Shown in pieces: positions 10,401 through 18,046 of a stretch of 64,000 bases of DNA. The notes under the pieces are model-generated. The model worked only from the letters and a program-made list of their open reading frames with translations, was not told the DNA's origin and did no database searches. The translations under genes were made by a program, and so were the position numbers. Each line of letters opens with the position of its first letter. Position 1 is the stretch's first letter. This stretch comes from CAYLPJ01 sp964385465 (GTDB lineage Bacteria; Planctomycetota; Phycisphaerae; SM23-33), in NCBI GenBank assembly GCA_964385465.1, contig CAYLPJ010000014.1, positions 44,290 through 108,289 of the forward strand, given 5' to 3'.

Positions 10401-10708
10401 AGGCCCGTCGGGGCCGGCGGCGCCCTCGGGGCCGGCGCGTCGTCGCCTGGGCCAAGCCCCTGCCGTTCATCGCCAAGGCGGTCGTGCTCACCCGCGACGG
10501 GCTCGTCTGCGGCGGCGGGGCCTCGCTGACCGAGACCGCAGCCGAGCACGGCCGGGGGACGCTGTGGATCGCCTCCCGCGAGGACGGGTCACGCACCGCC
10601 GCCGCGACGCTGCCGGCCTCGCCCGTCCTCGACGGCCTGGCCGTCACCGACAGCGGCATCTACGTATGCACCCTCGCCGGCGAGGTCGTCTGCCTCCGCG
10701 GGATGTGA
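7475..10708 (+). CDS. Exported fusion of a methyltransferase-like domain and PQQ-like beta-propellers
   Basis: A 1077-residue protein. The ATG at 7475 follows GAGAGGAG; the frame stays open upstream but runs through other genes. Residues 1 to about 26 form a signal peptide. Residues about 40-150 have a class I SAM-methyltransferase-like pattern: a first strand with a glycine-poor loop (GGLIAVLGCEDPALL), an acidic strand end (VVHGLDRDAAKVAAARKHIG) and a motif IV-like strand (LPFVDDVVNAVVV). The remainder contains propeller blades (VIDPATGKELRKL, CLNASSGERLWRAE, YCLRADDGELVWRF, LDGLAVTDSGIYVCTLAG), probably two propellers. The canonical GxGxG SAM loop is absent, so catalysis is doubtful. Such fusions appear in planctomycete genomes, but their role is unknown. 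Confidence 0.75.
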   Translation: MTRHRRFAFTLVLSAAAAACVPAATAEGASPADILDAAKLKGGLIAVLGCEDPALLTGLRASDAYVVHGLDRDAAKVAAARKHIGEAGAYGPVTAGLLRGGKLPFVDDVVNAVVVTAGAGEGLADGEIARVLAPRGVCVDLRGGKAKTDARPVPDAIDDWPQYLYDASNNAVSTDRAIAPPSGLRWTVGPPYARSHEHFGSVSAMVSAAGRVFYIIDEGPISSVFLPPKWVLVARDAFSGVQLWKRPILNWESPLRGFRSGPPENGRRMVADGENLYVTLGYGRAVSVIDPATGKELRKLPGTERAREMVLEDGTLYVITDDMTAADHDKRKAWINRTAPKLNGYRFPAEKLDQYGRQRLAAVNASSGDVLWSLGPFAAAGEVLPATLAVDDGRVCFQTTSHVVCLNASSGERLWRAERPVATSRFSWSTPTLVVHDGVVLTGDRVAKDNARKPPAAGTDWIMDNSHQSKKQAAELIAHSLSDGKQMWRAACFENYDTQMDIFVIDGVVWVGDLRGRGAPGYTEGRDLKTGKVVRELPDNKKLYNLRMGHHRCYRNRATVRYLILGRDGLEFVDPKAKTGDGNWWIRGTCQYGIMPANGMVYVPQHSCACHPDEKLNGFNVLAADPAGPPEKAKPAPALEKGPAYGTDAGKADADGDWPTYRRDAARRGYQDLPAPRGTKQAWRAELSAPITPPVIAGGRVLVAETDLHTVRCLSAENGKAMWAFVADGRVDSPPTVHGKLCVFGTRGGSVYCLRADDGELVWRFRAAPAERKILAYEQLESPWPVHGAVLVDASLSGGKPVAYFAAGRSSHTDGGIVLTAVDLATGAVRARQVICTGDSPPKGAMKTIALPDILSVQHGLVWMRNVGLGPKLGGAGRKVRHLYAPGGFLDDTWWHRTYWMYGTAMRSGYGGWPQVGNITPAGRLLALDGGEFIYGYGRMKYRAGAGHVRPDAAKDYKLFAEVLSPPPLKPEDRKKARRGRRRPRGRRVVAWAKPLPFIAKAVVLTRDGLVCGGGASLTETAAEHGRGTLWIASREDGSRTAAATLPASPVLDGLAVTDSGIYVCTLAGEVVCLRGM

Positions 10709-10784
10709 CCTGGCCCGCGGCCGCCGGAACGCAGGGCAGCCGGCCCCCGGCGGCTTCAGCGGCGGCCCCCGGGGCCGGGCGCGG

Positions 10785-11936
10785 TCAGCGATGGGCGGGC
10801 ACGGCGTGGCGGTCCACGGCCTCCCAGCGGACGCGGCCGTGCAGGGCGGAGGTGATCTCGTAGGAGATGGTGCCGGCCAGTTTCGCGAGGTTCTCGACGC
10901 TGTGGGGGTCGGACGGGTCGGGCGAGATGATCTCGACCTCGTCGCCGACCTTCGCCCGGGCAGCACGGGTGAGGTCCAGGATCACCTGGTCCATCGACAC
11001 CCGCCCCGCCACCGGCACAAGCGCCCCGTCCACCCGCATCCGGGCGCGGTTGGACAGGCAGCGGAAGTAGCCGTCCGCGTACCCCACGGGCACGAGCCCC
11101 ACCACCGTCTCCCGGTCGAAGCGGCGGGTCCGCCCGTACCCCACGGCCGTGCCGGCCGGGAGCCGCTTGACCTGCATCAGCGGCGCCACCAGCCTCAGGC
11201 AGGGGCGGAGCCCGGCGCCGGGGCCGACGAGGTCGGACGGCGGGTAGCCGTACACCGCGATCCCCGGGCGGACGGCGCGAAGGTGCCCGTCGGGCAGGTC
11301 GAGCACGGCGGCCGAGTTGGCGGCGTGCAGGATGGCCGTCTCGTCGCCGGTCTCGCCGGCGGCGTCAAGGAAGCGCCCGAGCTGGCGGCGGGTGAAGGCC
11401 TTGTCGTCCTCGTCGGCCGTGGCGAAGTGCGTGGACAGCCCCGCCAGGCGAAGCTCGGGGCTCGAGCGCACGGCGGCGATGACCTCCGCCGCGGAGGTCC
11501 AGAGCACGCCCCCGCGTCCCATGCCGGAGTCGACGTGCACGTGCACGGCCGCGGACATCGCGGCGGCCCGTGCCGCCTCGGCCACCCGCCGGGCCTCGCC
11601 CGCCGCGGTGACGGTCAGGTCCACCTGCCGGCGGATCAGCGCCTCGAGCCCGTCGGGGCCCGAGTCGGCCGAACAGACCGAGCCGACGGCGAAGAGCATC
11701 ACCACCCGCCCGGCGTATCCGAGCTCGCGAAGGTGCAGGGCCTCCTCGGCGGTGGTGACCACCATGCCGTCGCTGCCGGCGGCGACGGTCTCCCGGAGCA
11801 GTTCGACGCCATGGCCGTAGCAGTCGGCCTTGACGACCGGCCAGAGCCGCACGCCGGGCGCCAGGCGGTCGCGAAGCAGCCGCAGGTTGGAGGCCACGGC
11901 GCTGCGCGAAATCCTGGCGACCAGGGCGCTGGGCAT
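10785..11936 (-). CDS. alr: Alanine racemase
   Basis: A 383-residue protein of standard length. The PLP-binding lysine lies in VVKADCYGHG near residue 37, and the catalytic tyrosine block GYADGYFRCLSNRA lies near residue 280. The barrel landmarks HVHVDSGMGRGG and HAANSAAVL and the C-terminal domain start RVSMDQVILDL are also present. It interconverts L- and D-alanine in the cytoplasm and feeds D-Ala into peptidoglycan, so it supports a peptidoglycan wall in this organism. The gene is convergent with the propeller fusion gene and lies just downstream of wecB on the same strand, 129 nt apart, each with its own predicted promoter. Confidence 0.95.
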   Translation of the reverse strand: MPSALVARISRSAVASNLRLLRDRLAPGVRLWPVVKADCYGHGVELLRETVAAGSDGMVVTTAEEALHLRELGYAGRVVMLFAVGSVCSADSGPDGLEALIRRQVDLTVTAAGEARRVAEAARAAAMSAAVHVHVDSGMGRGGVLWTSAAEVIAAVRSSPELRLAGLSTHFATADEDDKAFTRRQLGRFLDAAGETGDETAILHAANSAAVLDLPDGHLRAVRPGIAVYGYPPSDLVGPGAGLRPCLRLVAPLMQVKRLPAGTAVGYGRTRRFDRETVVGLVPVGYADGYFRCLSNRARMRVDGALVPVAGRVSMDQVILDLTRAARAKVGDEVEIISPDPSDPHSVENLAKLAGTISYEITSALHGRVRWEAVDRHAVPAHR

Positions 11937-11992
11937 CGTCTGCTCCTTCGGACACGCCTCGCGGGCCGCCGTCCCGGGCGGCCCATGGGTCC

Positions 11993-12021
11993 AGTGTAAC
12001 GGCGTCGCGGTGGTGCCGACA
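11993..12021 (-). promoter_or_regulatory. Predicted promoter for alr
   Basis: Read on the minus strand: TGTCGG (12016-12021), a 17-nt spacer and TACACT (11993-11998), 57 nt before the start codon. The -10 is good and the -35 is weak. Confidence 0.4.
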
Positions 12022-12065
12022 GGCCATCTCTCCGCGCCCCCCGCGGCGGCGCGATGCCGGCGGCG

Positions 12066-13190
12066 TCAGGAACGCGGCCGGCCGCCGGCCTCGGCGAGCA
12101 GGCGAACGATCTTCTCGGCACTGTGCCCGTCGCCGTAGAGATCGGCGGCGCGCTCGATGGACGGTCGGGCGCCGGGCTGCTCCCACCGGGCCAGTGCCGC
12201 GAGGATCCTGTCGGGGTCGGCGCCGGCAAGGGTGTTGCAGCCGGCCTCGACGAGCTCGACCCATTCGGTCTCGTCGCGGAGGGTCACGCAGGGCGTGCCC
12301 AGCCAGTAGGCCTCCTTCTGCACGCCGCCGGAATCGGTGAGGACGACGCGGGCGGCGCGCTCGAGGGTGAGCATGTCCAGGTAGGCGACCGGCTCGATGA
12401 CCCGGACCGGCTCGCCGAGCGAGGCCAGCCTCGCCCCCAGCGTCTTTCGGGTTCGCGGGTGCAGGGGCAGCACGACGGGGCTGTCCAGCCGCGCCAGCGC
12501 CGAGACGATCCCGTCCAGCCGGGCCGGGTCGTCGGTGTTCTCCGCCCGGTGCACCGTGGCCAGGTAGAAGCCCCCCTCCTCGAGCCGGAGCCTGCTCAGC
12601 ACGTCGCTGCGCCGCTCGGCGAGGGCGGCGTTGAAAAGGACCGAGTCGTACATCACGTCGCCGACGTTGTGAACGCCGCGGGTGACGCCCTCGGCACGGA
12701 GGTTCGCCACGCCGGCCTCGGTCGGGGCCAGCAGCAGCGTCGAGAGGCTGTCGGCCACGATGCGGTTGATCTCCTCGGGCATCCGCCGATTGAAGCTCCG
12801 CAGGCCCGCCTCGACATGGGCGACGGGCACGTGCAGCTTCGCCGCCGACAGGGCCCCGGCGAGCGTGGAATTCGTGTCGCCGTAGACCACCACCCAGTCC
12901 GGGCGGTCCTCCAGCAGGACGTCCTCGATGCCCTCGAGCATCCGCGCCGTCTGCCGGGCGTGCGAGCCCGAGCCGACCCCGAGGTTGATCGCCGGGCGAG
13001 GGATCGACAGCTCGTCGAAGAAGACCTTCGACATCGCCTCGTCGTAATGCTGGCCCGTGTGGACGATCCGCTCGGCGAGGACCGTCTCGCCGGCGGCGGC
13101 GTTGGCGGCGGCGACAGCCCGGCTGACGGCCGCGGCCTTGATGAACTGCGGGCGGGCGCCCACGACGGTGACGACACGCACTGCTGGCAT
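12066..13190 (-). CDS. wecB: UDP-N-acetylglucosamine 2-epimerase (non-hydrolysing)
   Basis: A 374-residue GT-B-fold epimerase of normal length. The ATG at 13188-13190 (MPAVRVVTVVGARPQF) follows GGAG; the frame extends upstream only as Arg-rich shadow sequence. Family marks in order are GARPQFIKAA, HTGQHYDEAMSK, VYGDTNSTLAGA, HVEAGLRSFNRRMPEE, TVHRAENTDD, PLHPRTRKTLG and LTDSGGVQKEA. It converts UDP-GlcNAc to UDP-ManNAc for surface polysaccharides or other ManNAc-derived sugars in the cytoplasm. It has its own promoter and no polysaccharide operon around it; the flippase at 1862 could act in the same process, but that is only a guess. Confidence 0.95.
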   Translation of the reverse strand: MPAVRVVTVVGARPQFIKAAAVSRAVAAANAAAGETVLAERIVHTGQHYDEAMSKVFFDELSIPRPAINLGVGSGSHARQTARMLEGIEDVLLEDRPDWVVVYGDTNSTLAGALSAAKLHVPVAHVEAGLRSFNRRMPEEINRIVADSLSTLLLAPTEAGVANLRAEGVTRGVHNVGDVMYDSVLFNAALAERRSDVLSRLRLEEGGFYLATVHRAENTDDPARLDGIVSALARLDSPVVLPLHPRTRKTLGARLASLGEPVRVIEPVAYLDMLTLERAARVVLTDSGGVQKEAYWLGTPCVTLRDETEWVELVEAGCNTLAGADPDRILAALARWEQPGARPSIERAADLYGDGHSAEKIVRLLAEAGGRPRS

Positions 13191-13265
13191 CGGCGGGGAA
13201 GCTCCTTCGCTGGGGGCCGTCGCGCGGCCCGGACCGCCCCGGCGCCGCCGGGGCCCGTCGTGGGC

Positions 13266-13294
13266 ATTGTGGCCCCCGGGCGGTCGCCGGGCAA
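13266..13294 (-). promoter_or_regulatory. Predicted promoter for wecB
   Basis: On the minus strand: TTGCCC (13289-13294), a 17-nt spacer and CACAAT (13266-13271), 76 nt before the ATG. Confidence 0.5.
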
Positions 13295-13330
13295 GGGCGC
13301 CGTCCAGCCGGCATCGCCGCCGGCGAGGCG

Positions 13331-13359
13331 TGGACACCGGGGCGTGGGTGTGGCAAACT
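13331..13359 (+). promoter_or_regulatory. Predicted promoter for the GH106-like gene
   Basis: TGGACA at 13331-13336, a 17-nt spacer and CAAACT at 13354-13359, 54 nt before the ATG at 13413. It is divergent from the wecB promoter. Confidence 0.55.
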
Positions 13360-13412
13360 CGGCGGCCTGGACGCGCCCCGCCTGATGCGGGGGCCGATGG
13401 AAGGGAGAATCG

Positions 13413-16400
13413 ATGGACGCACAGGAGTTCGCCTCGCCGCCGGCGTCGTGCCGGCCGGTGACGCTATGGATGCTGAACGACCGGCTGGAGCCGGAGGAGA
13501 TCGACCGCCAGCTTCGCGGCTTCGCCGAGGCCGGATGGGGCGCGGTGATCACCCGCACCTTCGACGGCCTGGCCACCGAGTACCTCAGCGAGGAGTGGTT
13601 CGCCGTGCTGGAGCGCATCCTCGCCACGGCCGGCGAGGTCGGGCTGCGCGTCTGGCTCCAGGCGGGGTACATGCCCAACGGCATCCCGCATCTGCCGGCC
13701 GAGCACGAGATGACCGTCCTGGCCGCCCGCCCCGCCGACGAGCCGCCGGCGGACGGCGAGACGGTCCTGGCCAAGGACAGGCAACGCGCCTACGTCACCC
13801 GGCGGCTGGGCAACGTCCTGGACCTGCTCAACGGCGAGGCGGTGCGGTCGTACCTCCAGCAGGCCTACGCCGAGCCCTACCTCGACCGCCTCGGCGAGCA
13901 CTTCGGGCGCACCATCGAGGCCGTGTGGGTCGACGAGCCCAGCCTCCAGCCGCCACGCATCCCCTGGGGCGAGCGGATCGAGCGCGAGCTGGCGGACCGC
14001 TGGAACCTCGAGCCCGCCGCCGCCGTGCCGCTGCTGTTCGGCCGGTCGGACCCGGCGCCCGGCGCGACGGCGACCGACGGCGGCGCCCGCTACGTTCGTC
14101 ACGCGTATTGGCGGACGGTGGTCGAGCTGCTGACCGGGGGGTACTTCGCGGAGGTCTCGGCCTGGTGCGAGGCCCACGACCTGAAGTTCGCCGGGCACCT
14201 GATGGGCGAGGACACGCTGTTCTCGCAGATCGCCTGGACGGCGGCGGCGATGCCCGCCTACCCGCACATGCAGATGCCGGGCATCGACCACCTGACGCGC
14301 TCGCTCCGCTGGACGCACGGGGCGATGGCGGCCCCGGGCGAGGCGCCGCACTTCCTGCTGACGCCCAAGCAGTGCAGCAGCGTCGCCAACCAGGCCGGCG
14401 GCAAGCTCGCGCTGGCGGAGATGTACGGCGTCAGCAGCCAGGGGCTCACCTTCGAGCAGCGAAAGCGGATCGCCGACTACTTCGCCATCCTCGGGATCAA
14501 CTGCCGCTGCATCCACGGCTCCTTCTACTCCCTCCGCGGGCGGCGGAAGCGCATCTACGCCCCCCACCTGTCCCACCAGCAGCCGTGGTGGCCGGAAAAC
14601 CGCGCCGCCGCCGACCCGTTGGCCCGCGTGAGCTGCGCCCTCCGCCAGGGCCGCTACCGCGCCGACGTTCTGGTGATCCACCCGATGGACTCGGCCTTCT
14701 GCGTGTACGACCCGCTGGCCTACCGGTTCACGCGGCCCGACCGCGTGCCCGAGGACATCCGCGAGCTCAACGACACCCTCGCGACGCTCAGCGAGAACCT
14801 CCTGGGGATCCAGCGCGGCTTCGAGTACGCCGACGAGGGGATGCTCGCCGAGCGGGGACGCCTGGCCGATGGCGAGATCGCCGTCGGCGAGATGACCTAC
14901 CGCGCGGTCGTGCTGCCGTCGCTGGTCACCCTACGGCCGGAAACGGTCCGCCTGCTCGACGCGTTCGTCACCGGCGGCGGGACGGTGCTGTCTGTCGGGC
15001 GCGCCCCGACGCGGCTGGGCGGCGAGCCGAGCGACGACGTCCGCCGGTTCATGCAGAAAGTCCGCCGCGTGCCCAATCGCGCGCCCGCCCTCGCCGAGGC
15101 CCTCGCCGCCGCCGCGCCCGCCGACGTCTGGCTCACCGGCCGCGCCGGGCCCGTCGAGATGGTCTGGCTGCACGAGCGCCGGGACGACGACGGCGAGCGG
15201 ACGATCTTCCTGGCCAACGTCAGCGAGACCGAGACAGTCGCGCTGGACCTGCACATCCGCCCGGACTGCGAGTTGACCCGGTGGGGCCTCGACGACGGCC
15301 GGGCCGCCCCCCTGCCCCACCGGGCCGAGGACGGCGAGGCCGTCGCGCCGCTGACGCTCCCGCCGGCCGGCTCGGCGCTGATCGTCGCGCGTCCCGGCCG
15401 CCCGGCCGTGGAGGTCGCCGCCGAGAACACGCCGGCGGAGCATGCGATCTCGCTGGACGGCACGTGGGAGATCGAGCGCCACGATCCCAACGCCCTGACG
15501 CTGGATGTCTGCCGATTCCGCCGCGGCGACGGGCCGGAATCCGCCCCCCTGCCGGTCATCGCCGTCCAGGAAATCCTCACCGACGCCGACTACCGCGGGC
15601 CTGTGTCGCTGCGCTACGAGTTCGCCGCCGGGCATGTCCCCGACCGCGTCGCCCTCGCCGTCGAGCAGCCGCAGGCCTGTAGAATCACGCTCAACGGCGA
15701 GCCAGTCGGCGAACCGGAGGGGCATTACGTCGACCGCGCCTTCCAGTGCATCGACGTGGCCGGGCGCGTCGTCGAGGGCGCCAACACGGTCGAGCTGCGG
15801 CGCGACTTCGAGCCCGTCGGCCGGCCGACCATCCCCCACGGCGGGCGGTTCCAGGATCTCGGCGGCGTGGAGTTGGAGAGCATCTACGTCGTCGGCGACT
15901 TCGCCGTCGCCGGGCACGTGTCCAGCGGGCTCCCCCGCCCCGGCTGCGTGCGGTACGCGCCGGACTTCGCCCTGGCGCCCGAGGCCCGCGAGACCCCCGG
16001 CGACCTCCTCGCCGCCGGCCTGCCCTTCTACGCCGGGCGCGTCACGCTCGGGCGGACCGTCCGAATCGACCAGGCGCTCCCCGCCGGGCAACGGGCGCTG
16101 CTCCGCCTTTCCGAGCTTCACGCGGCCGTCGCGCGGGTCCGCATCAACGGCCGGGACGTCGGGCCCCTCGCGTGGCGGCCCTACGAGCTGGACGTCACCG
16201 ACGCGATCCAGCCGGGCGAGAACCGCATCGAGATCGACGTGGTCAACACGCTCCGCAACCTGCTGGGCCCCCACCATCGACCGTCCGGCGAGCCGGACTT
16301 CACGTGGGGGCACGACTCCTACTCCGGCCGCTACGCCCTCGACACCCACCGCGCCTACCCGCAGTGGTGGCAGGGCCGCGACGAGCCGAGCGACGCGTGG

Positions 16401-16478
16401 ACGGACGACTGCTTCCTCCTGCCGTTCGGCCTGGCGCCCGGCACGGAGCTGTGTATCCTCCAACGACGGGAAGGTTGA
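13413..16478 (+). CDS. GH106-like alpha-L-rhamnosidase family protein, cytoplasmic or non-classically exported
   Basis: A 1021-residue protein starting at an ATG after AAGGGAG. No signal peptide is visible, unlike most glycosidase-like neighbours. The N-terminus (PVTLWMLNDRLEPEEIDRQL, then FAEAGWGAVITRTFDG) is the typical opening of large GH106/GH2-like barrels, in which W-W/L-x-N-D and a G-F/W-G strand begin the fold. IEAVWVDEPSLQPPR near residue 170 presents an Asp-Glu pair suited to catalysis. Residues about 700-1010 form beta domains with GH2-type sugar-binding patterns (LRYEFAAGHVPDRVALAVE, VRINGRDVGPLAWRPYELDV, GENRIEIDVVNTLRNLLG). The next gene starts 5 nt later and is an aldose/deoxysugar isomerase, which suggests the released sugar is metabolised directly. 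Confidence 0.75.
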   Translation: MDAQEFASPPASCRPVTLWMLNDRLEPEEIDRQLRGFAEAGWGAVITRTFDGLATEYLSEEWFAVLERILATAGEVGLRVWLQAGYMPNGIPHLPAEHEMTVLAARPADEPPADGETVLAKDRQRAYVTRRLGNVLDLLNGEAVRSYLQQAYAEPYLDRLGEHFGRTIEAVWVDEPSLQPPRIPWGERIERELADRWNLEPAAAVPLLFGRSDPAPGATATDGGARYVRHAYWRTVVELLTGGYFAEVSAWCEAHDLKFAGHLMGEDTLFSQIAWTAAAMPAYPHMQMPGIDHLTRSLRWTHGAMAAPGEAPHFLLTPKQCSSVANQAGGKLALAEMYGVSSQGLTFEQRKRIADYFAILGINCRCIHGSFYSLRGRRKRIYAPHLSHQQPWWPENRAAADPLARVSCALRQGRYRADVLVIHPMDSAFCVYDPLAYRFTRPDRVPEDIRELNDTLATLSENLLGIQRGFEYADEGMLAERGRLADGEIAVGEMTYRAVVLPSLVTLRPETVRLLDAFVTGGGTVLSVGRAPTRLGGEPSDDVRRFMQKVRRVPNRAPALAEALAAAAPADVWLTGRAGPVEMVWLHERRDDDGERTIFLANVSETETVALDLHIRPDCELTRWGLDDGRAAPLPHRAEDGEAVAPLTLPPAGSALIVARPGRPAVEVAAENTPAEHAISLDGTWEIERHDPNALTLDVCRFRRGDGPESAPLPVIAVQEILTDADYRGPVSLRYEFAAGHVPDRVALAVEQPQACRITLNGEPVGEPEGHYVDRAFQCIDVAGRVVEGANTVELRRDFEPVGRPTIPHGGRFQDLGGVELESIYVVGDFAVAGHVSSGLPRPGCVRYAPDFALAPEARETPGDLLAAGLPFYAGRVTLGRTVRIDQALPAGQRALLRLSELHAAVARVRINGRDVGPLAWRPYELDVTDAIQPGENRIEIDVVNTLRNLLGPHHRPSGEPDFTWGHDSYSGRYALDTHRAYPQWWQGRDEPSDAWTDDCFLLPFGLAPGTELCILQRREG

Positions 16479-16483
16479 CGGCC

Positions 16484-17944
16484 ATGGACATCGAGCGACG
16501 CAAGCCGCTCGCGGCGAAGGTGGGCATCTTCGGCGTGGGGCACGCGATCTACTGGGAGCAGTTTCCCGGCCTGGAGGCCGAGCTGCTGGGCTACCTGCGG
16601 CGCCTGGAGGACCGCGTGGCCGCGATGGGCTGCGAGACGGTGACCTTCGGCATGCTGGACGACGCGGCCTCGGCGTACGCGGCGCTGGGTCCGATGCGGT
16701 CGGCCGGCGTGGACCTGTGGCTGTGCGACATGCTCACCTACGCCACGAGCTGCACGTGGGCCATCCTCCGCCGTGAGCTGTCCGAACCGATGGTCCTCGT
16801 CGCCCTCCAGCCGCGGACGGCGCTGGACTATTCGCAGGCGTCCACCTACATGCAGTTGGCCAACGACAACATCTGCTCGCTGCCGGAGTTCGCCGGCGTG
16901 TCGGTGCGGATGGGCAAGCCCGTCCCGCCGATGATCATCGGCACGCTGGACGACGACCCCGCCGCCGAGGCCGAACTCGCCGACTGGATCGACGTCGCCC
17001 GCGTCCTCCACGACCTCCGCGGGGCGCGCATCGGGCAGATGGGCCACGTCCTCGAAGCCATGCTCGACATGCACAGCGACCCGACCGCCTTCACCGCCCA
17101 TTTCGGCCTGCACGTCGTCCAGGCCGAGGCCGAGGAGGTGCTCGCCGAGCTGGAGGCGGTCTCCGACGCCGACGCGGCCGCCATGGCCGAGCGGATCACC
17201 GCGTTCTTCGACACCCCGGACCCCCAGAGCGACCCGATCACGCGGAAGCTGACCGACGAGGACCTCGCCGCCGCGGCCCGCACGGCCGTGGCGCTGGAGC
17301 GGTTCGTCGACGCCCGCGACCTCGACGGGCTGGCGTACTACTACGAGGGCGGCGCGGATTCGGCGATCCGGCGGATGGTGAGCAACTTCATCGTGGGCAA
17401 CTCGCTGCTGACGGCGGGGGGCTTTCCGATGTGCGGCGAGCTGGACCTCAAGACGTGCGTGGCGATGCTGATCATGGACCGGCTGGACATGGGGGGCAGC
17501 TTCGCGGAGTTTCATCCGATCGACTTCGACGAGGGGTTCATCCTGGTCGGCCACGACGGCCCGCACCACCTGAACGTCGCCGAGGGGCGCCCGAAGCTGC
17601 GGAGCCTGCTGAAGTATCACGGCAAGCCGGGGCGGGGCGCGTCGGTGGAGTTCCAGCTCAAGACGGGCCCGATCACGATGCTGAGCATCAGCCAGACGTA
17701 CGACGGGCGGTTCAAGTTCGTCGTCGCCGAGGGCGAGAGCCGCCGCGGCCCCATCCCCCCCACCGGCAACACGAACACGCGCGGGGTCTTCGAGCCCGAC
17801 CCCGTGACGTTCCTGCACCGCTGGCTGGGCGAGGGCCCGACCCACCACTTCGCCCTCGGCATCGGCCACCGCGCCGCGACCATCCGCAGACTCGCCGACT
17901 GCCTGGGCATCGAGTGCGCGGTCGTCCCCCGGGCCGGGGACTGA
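16484..17944 (+). CDS. L-fucose/L-arabinose isomerase family protein
   Basis: A 486-residue protein; the ATG lies 5 nt after the stop of the GH106-like gene, so the two are almost certainly cotranscribed. The protein begins KVGIFGVGHAIYWEQFPGL, a Rossmann-like opening found in the arabinose isomerase group, and keeps GNSLLTAGGFPMCGELDLK near residue 310, where an active-site glutamate and metal ligands of this family reside. His-rich stretches follow (LVGHDGPHHLNV, THHFALGIGH). Members convert aldoses such as L-arabinose, L-fucose or L-rhamnose-type sugars to ketoses in the cytoplasm. The partner gene suggests a deoxyhexose, perhaps rhamnose, but the substrate cannot be read from sequence. 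Confidence 0.8.
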   Translation: MDIERRKPLAAKVGIFGVGHAIYWEQFPGLEAELLGYLRRLEDRVAAMGCETVTFGMLDDAASAYAALGPMRSAGVDLWLCDMLTYATSCTWAILRRELSEPMVLVALQPRTALDYSQASTYMQLANDNICSLPEFAGVSVRMGKPVPPMIIGTLDDDPAAEAELADWIDVARVLHDLRGARIGQMGHVLEAMLDMHSDPTAFTAHFGLHVVQAEAEEVLAELEAVSDADAAAMAERITAFFDTPDPQSDPITRKLTDEDLAAAARTAVALERFVDARDLDGLAYYYEGGADSAIRRMVSNFIVGNSLLTAGGFPMCGELDLKTCVAMLIMDRLDMGGSFAEFHPIDFDEGFILVGHDGPHHLNVAEGRPKLRSLLKYHGKPGRGASVEFQLKTGPITMLSISQTYDGRFKFVVAEGESRRGPIPPTGNTNTRGVFEPDPVTFLHRWLGEGPTHHFALGIGHRAATIRRLADCLGIECAVVPRAGD

Positions 17945-18046
17945 TCCGGCGCCGCTGCCCCGAACGCGGTGTAACCCTTTCCCGCCGACCGTCATTCAAG
18001 AGGAAGAACCGCATCCACCGCCGCGCCGTAACCGAAAGGGGTCGCG

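Noticed and set aside
7343..10549. A reverse-strand frame of over 1000 codons opposite the propeller fusion
   Set aside because: Composition is Arg/Pro/Gly-rich with no domain, leader or start; it mirrors the codon pattern of the true forward gene.
4961..10708. A continuous forward frame of over 1900 codons covering three genes
   Set aside because: Only the part from 7475 has a leader, a signal peptide and recognisable domains; the rest runs antisense to a propeller gene and out of frame of another. Long shadow frames are expected at this GC content.
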